Assembly: GCA_022449325.1 (NCBI GenBank)
Contig: JAKUSK010000045.1
Span: forward strand, 1-5,197
DNA: 5,197 nucleotides
From: Nitrososphaerales archaeon
Lineage (GTDB): Archaea; Thermoproteota; Nitrososphaeria; Nitrososphaerales; UBA57
Direction of reading: 5' to 3'
Positions 4,548 through 5,197 of this stretch are shown in pieces (within the stretch, counting starts at the first letter, position 1; every line of letters starts with the position of its first letter). Below the pieces are notes generated by a model, which made no database searches, was not told the origin of the DNA, and saw only the letters and a program-made list of their open reading frames with translations. A program made the translations under genes and the position numbers.

Positions 4548-5047
4548 ACAAAATGGATTCAAAACAAATAGCATTAATATCAATATTTGCAGCATTGTAT
4601 GCAATTGGAGTAATTTCTTTAGCTCCGTTTAGTTATGGACTAGTTCAAGTAAGAATTGCCGATGCATTATTACCGCTTTCCATTGTATTTGGAATGCCAG
4701 TAGTAATTGGTTTGTCACTAGGTACATTTATAGCAAATACATTAAATCCAGTAGGAAATTTAGGTCCTATTGATATTTTTGGAGGTACTATTGCGAATTT
4801 CATTGCAACATTTGTAGCATGGAAGATATGTGGAAGTAACAAAGTACCGTTTATAGTTGGTATTGGTTGTCAGATTGTTATTGTTTCTGTAATTGTAGGA
4901 ACATATCTTTCATATTTACTCGGTTCAACGCTAATTGCAGGAATAGGTTATTTATTTATAGGAACTTTTCTTGCAGTTGGAATACTTGGATCATTGTTGG
5001 TTGTAATAATAAAAAATCGTATAGAAGCGATTGGAATTAAGAACTAG
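4544..5047 (+). CDS. queT: QueT-family transporter, predicted 7-deazaguanine (preQ0/preQ1) uptake
   Basis: This integral membrane protein of the QueT family is related to the substrate-binding S components of ECF transporters. The family is predicted to import queuosine or archaeosine precursors; in archaea the base would feed tRNA-guanine transglycosylase for archaeosine at position 15 of tRNA. The product has 167 residues and about five hydrophobic segments (roughly 8-27, 39-63, 77-95, 102-126, 133-156). Family motifs are APFSYGLVQVRIADALLPL (27-45), GLSLGTFIANTLNP (56-69) and DIFGGTIANFIA (77-88). There is no signal peptide beyond the first membrane segment. Start: the ATG at 4544 is given, but the ATG at 4553 would yield MDSKQIALISIFAALYA, which looks like a typical family N-terminus, and is equally likely. 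The gene has its own promoter and the structured leader described above. No energising ECF ATPase genes are visible in the window. The actual substrate is inferred from family membership. Confidence 0.83.
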   Translation: MYKMDSKQIALISIFAALYAIGVISLAPFSYGLVQVRIADALLPLSIVFGMPVVIGLSLGTFIANTLNPVGNLGPIDIFGGTIANFIATFVAWKICGSNKVPFIVGIGCQIVIVSVIVGTYLSYLLGSTLIAGIGYLFIGTFLAVGILGSLLVVIIKNRIEAIGIKN

Positions 5048-5197
5048 ATGATTTGAAGGGAAAAATCAATAGATTTACTGGAATGGGTAAGCGCACCCAT
5101 TGATATAATATCTACTTGAGTCGATGCATAAGATTCAAGATTTGAAAAGTTGATACCTCCAGAGGCTTCAGTAAGTGGTGGTTCTGAAATTTGTTTT
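5044..5197 (-). CDS. nadC: Nicotinate-nucleotide pyrophosphorylase (quinolinate phosphoribosyltransferase), C-terminal end only
   Basis: NadC converts quinolinate and phosphoribosyl pyrophosphate to nicotinate mononucleotide, CO2 and pyrophosphate in de novo NAD synthesis. Read on the minus strand from base 5196, 50 codons are visible before the TAG at 5046-5044; the rest of the gene, including the start, lies beyond the right edge. The fragment contains EASGGINFSNLESYAS and VDIISMGALTHSSKSIDFSLQI. These are the C-terminal NadC signatures: the SGGI turn with the preceding glutamate, the GALTHS phosphate-binding loop, and the final D-x-S-L strand. The gene converges on queT: the two reading frames overlap by four bases (CTAG, 5044-5047), which supplies both stop codons. 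There is no room for an intergenic terminator between them. Confidence 0.93.
   Translation of the reverse strand, partial: KQISEPPLTEASGGINFSNLESYASTQVDIISMGALTHSSKSIDFSLQII

Noticed and set aside
4501..4623. Short upstream reading frame starting ATG at 4501 behind GGTGA (4496-4500)
   Set aside because: The Shine-Dalgarno match directly abuts the ATG with no spacer, the frame overlaps queT out of phase, and the peptide shows no recognisable feature. The bases are better explained by the leader hairpin.
4645..4842. Minus-strand open frame of 65 codons within queT
   Set aside because: It is a shadow of the membrane-protein coding sequence with no recognisable motif.
5082..5101. Perfect 7-bp inverted repeat AATGGGT/ACCCATT with a 6-base loop just after queT, possible terminator
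   Set aside because: It lies inside nadC and encodes its conserved MGALTH motif, and no T-run follows on either strand. Coding constraint is the simpler explanation.
1..5197. CRISPR arrays, insertion sequences, long repeats or attachment sites
   Set aside because: No regularly spaced repeats, transposase genes or terminal inverted repeats were seen. The window is densely packed with housekeeping genes of uniform composition.

Overview
The window is almost certainly archaeal. It carries Dph2 (diphthamide synthesis), the exosome cap protein Csl4, RNA polymerase subunit L, cleavage factor TFS and a PCNA sliding clamp, all in archaeal form. The DNA is AT-rich. The PCNA and the unusual RpoL sequence look closest to what I remember of Thaumarchaeota (Nitrososphaerota) and their relatives. 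That placement is from memory of the families, not from a search.

Layout, left to right on the plus strand: the 3' two thirds of dph2 (2-640); csl4 with its own probable promoter and an apparently leaderless start (677-1207); ilvE, a branched-chain aminotransferase (1259-2173); pheA, a monofunctional prephenate dehydratase (2180-3013); rpoL (3036-3320); tfs (3343-3666); and pcna (3699-4457). Gaps are 6 to 51 bases, so ilvE to tfs, and perhaps pcna, reads as one operon. It mixes amino-acid synthesis with transcription and replication factors. Several genes start with TTG, in some cases behind clear Shine-Dalgarno sequences.

After pcna there is a T-rich stretch that can serve both as terminator and as promoter. 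It is followed by an unusual GC-rich leader of about 53 bases and then queT, a predicted membrane transporter for a 7-deazaguanine precursor (4544-5047). At the far end the C-terminus of nadC (quinolinate phosphoribosyltransferase) lies on the minus strand. It converges on queT so tightly that a single CTAG supplies both stop codons.

The most interesting element is the queT leader (4491-4547). It can form a two-part hairpin (6 bp + 4 bp) whose terminal loop is complementary to the bases at the queT start. That gives an H-type pseudoknot that would hide the initiation region. A TATA-like box sits about 25 bases upstream of the first base of the hairpin. I do not recognise it as one of the known preQ1 riboswitch classes. 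It is a candidate for a new archaeal riboswitch that senses a 7-deazaguanine, although this is inferred from one sequence only.
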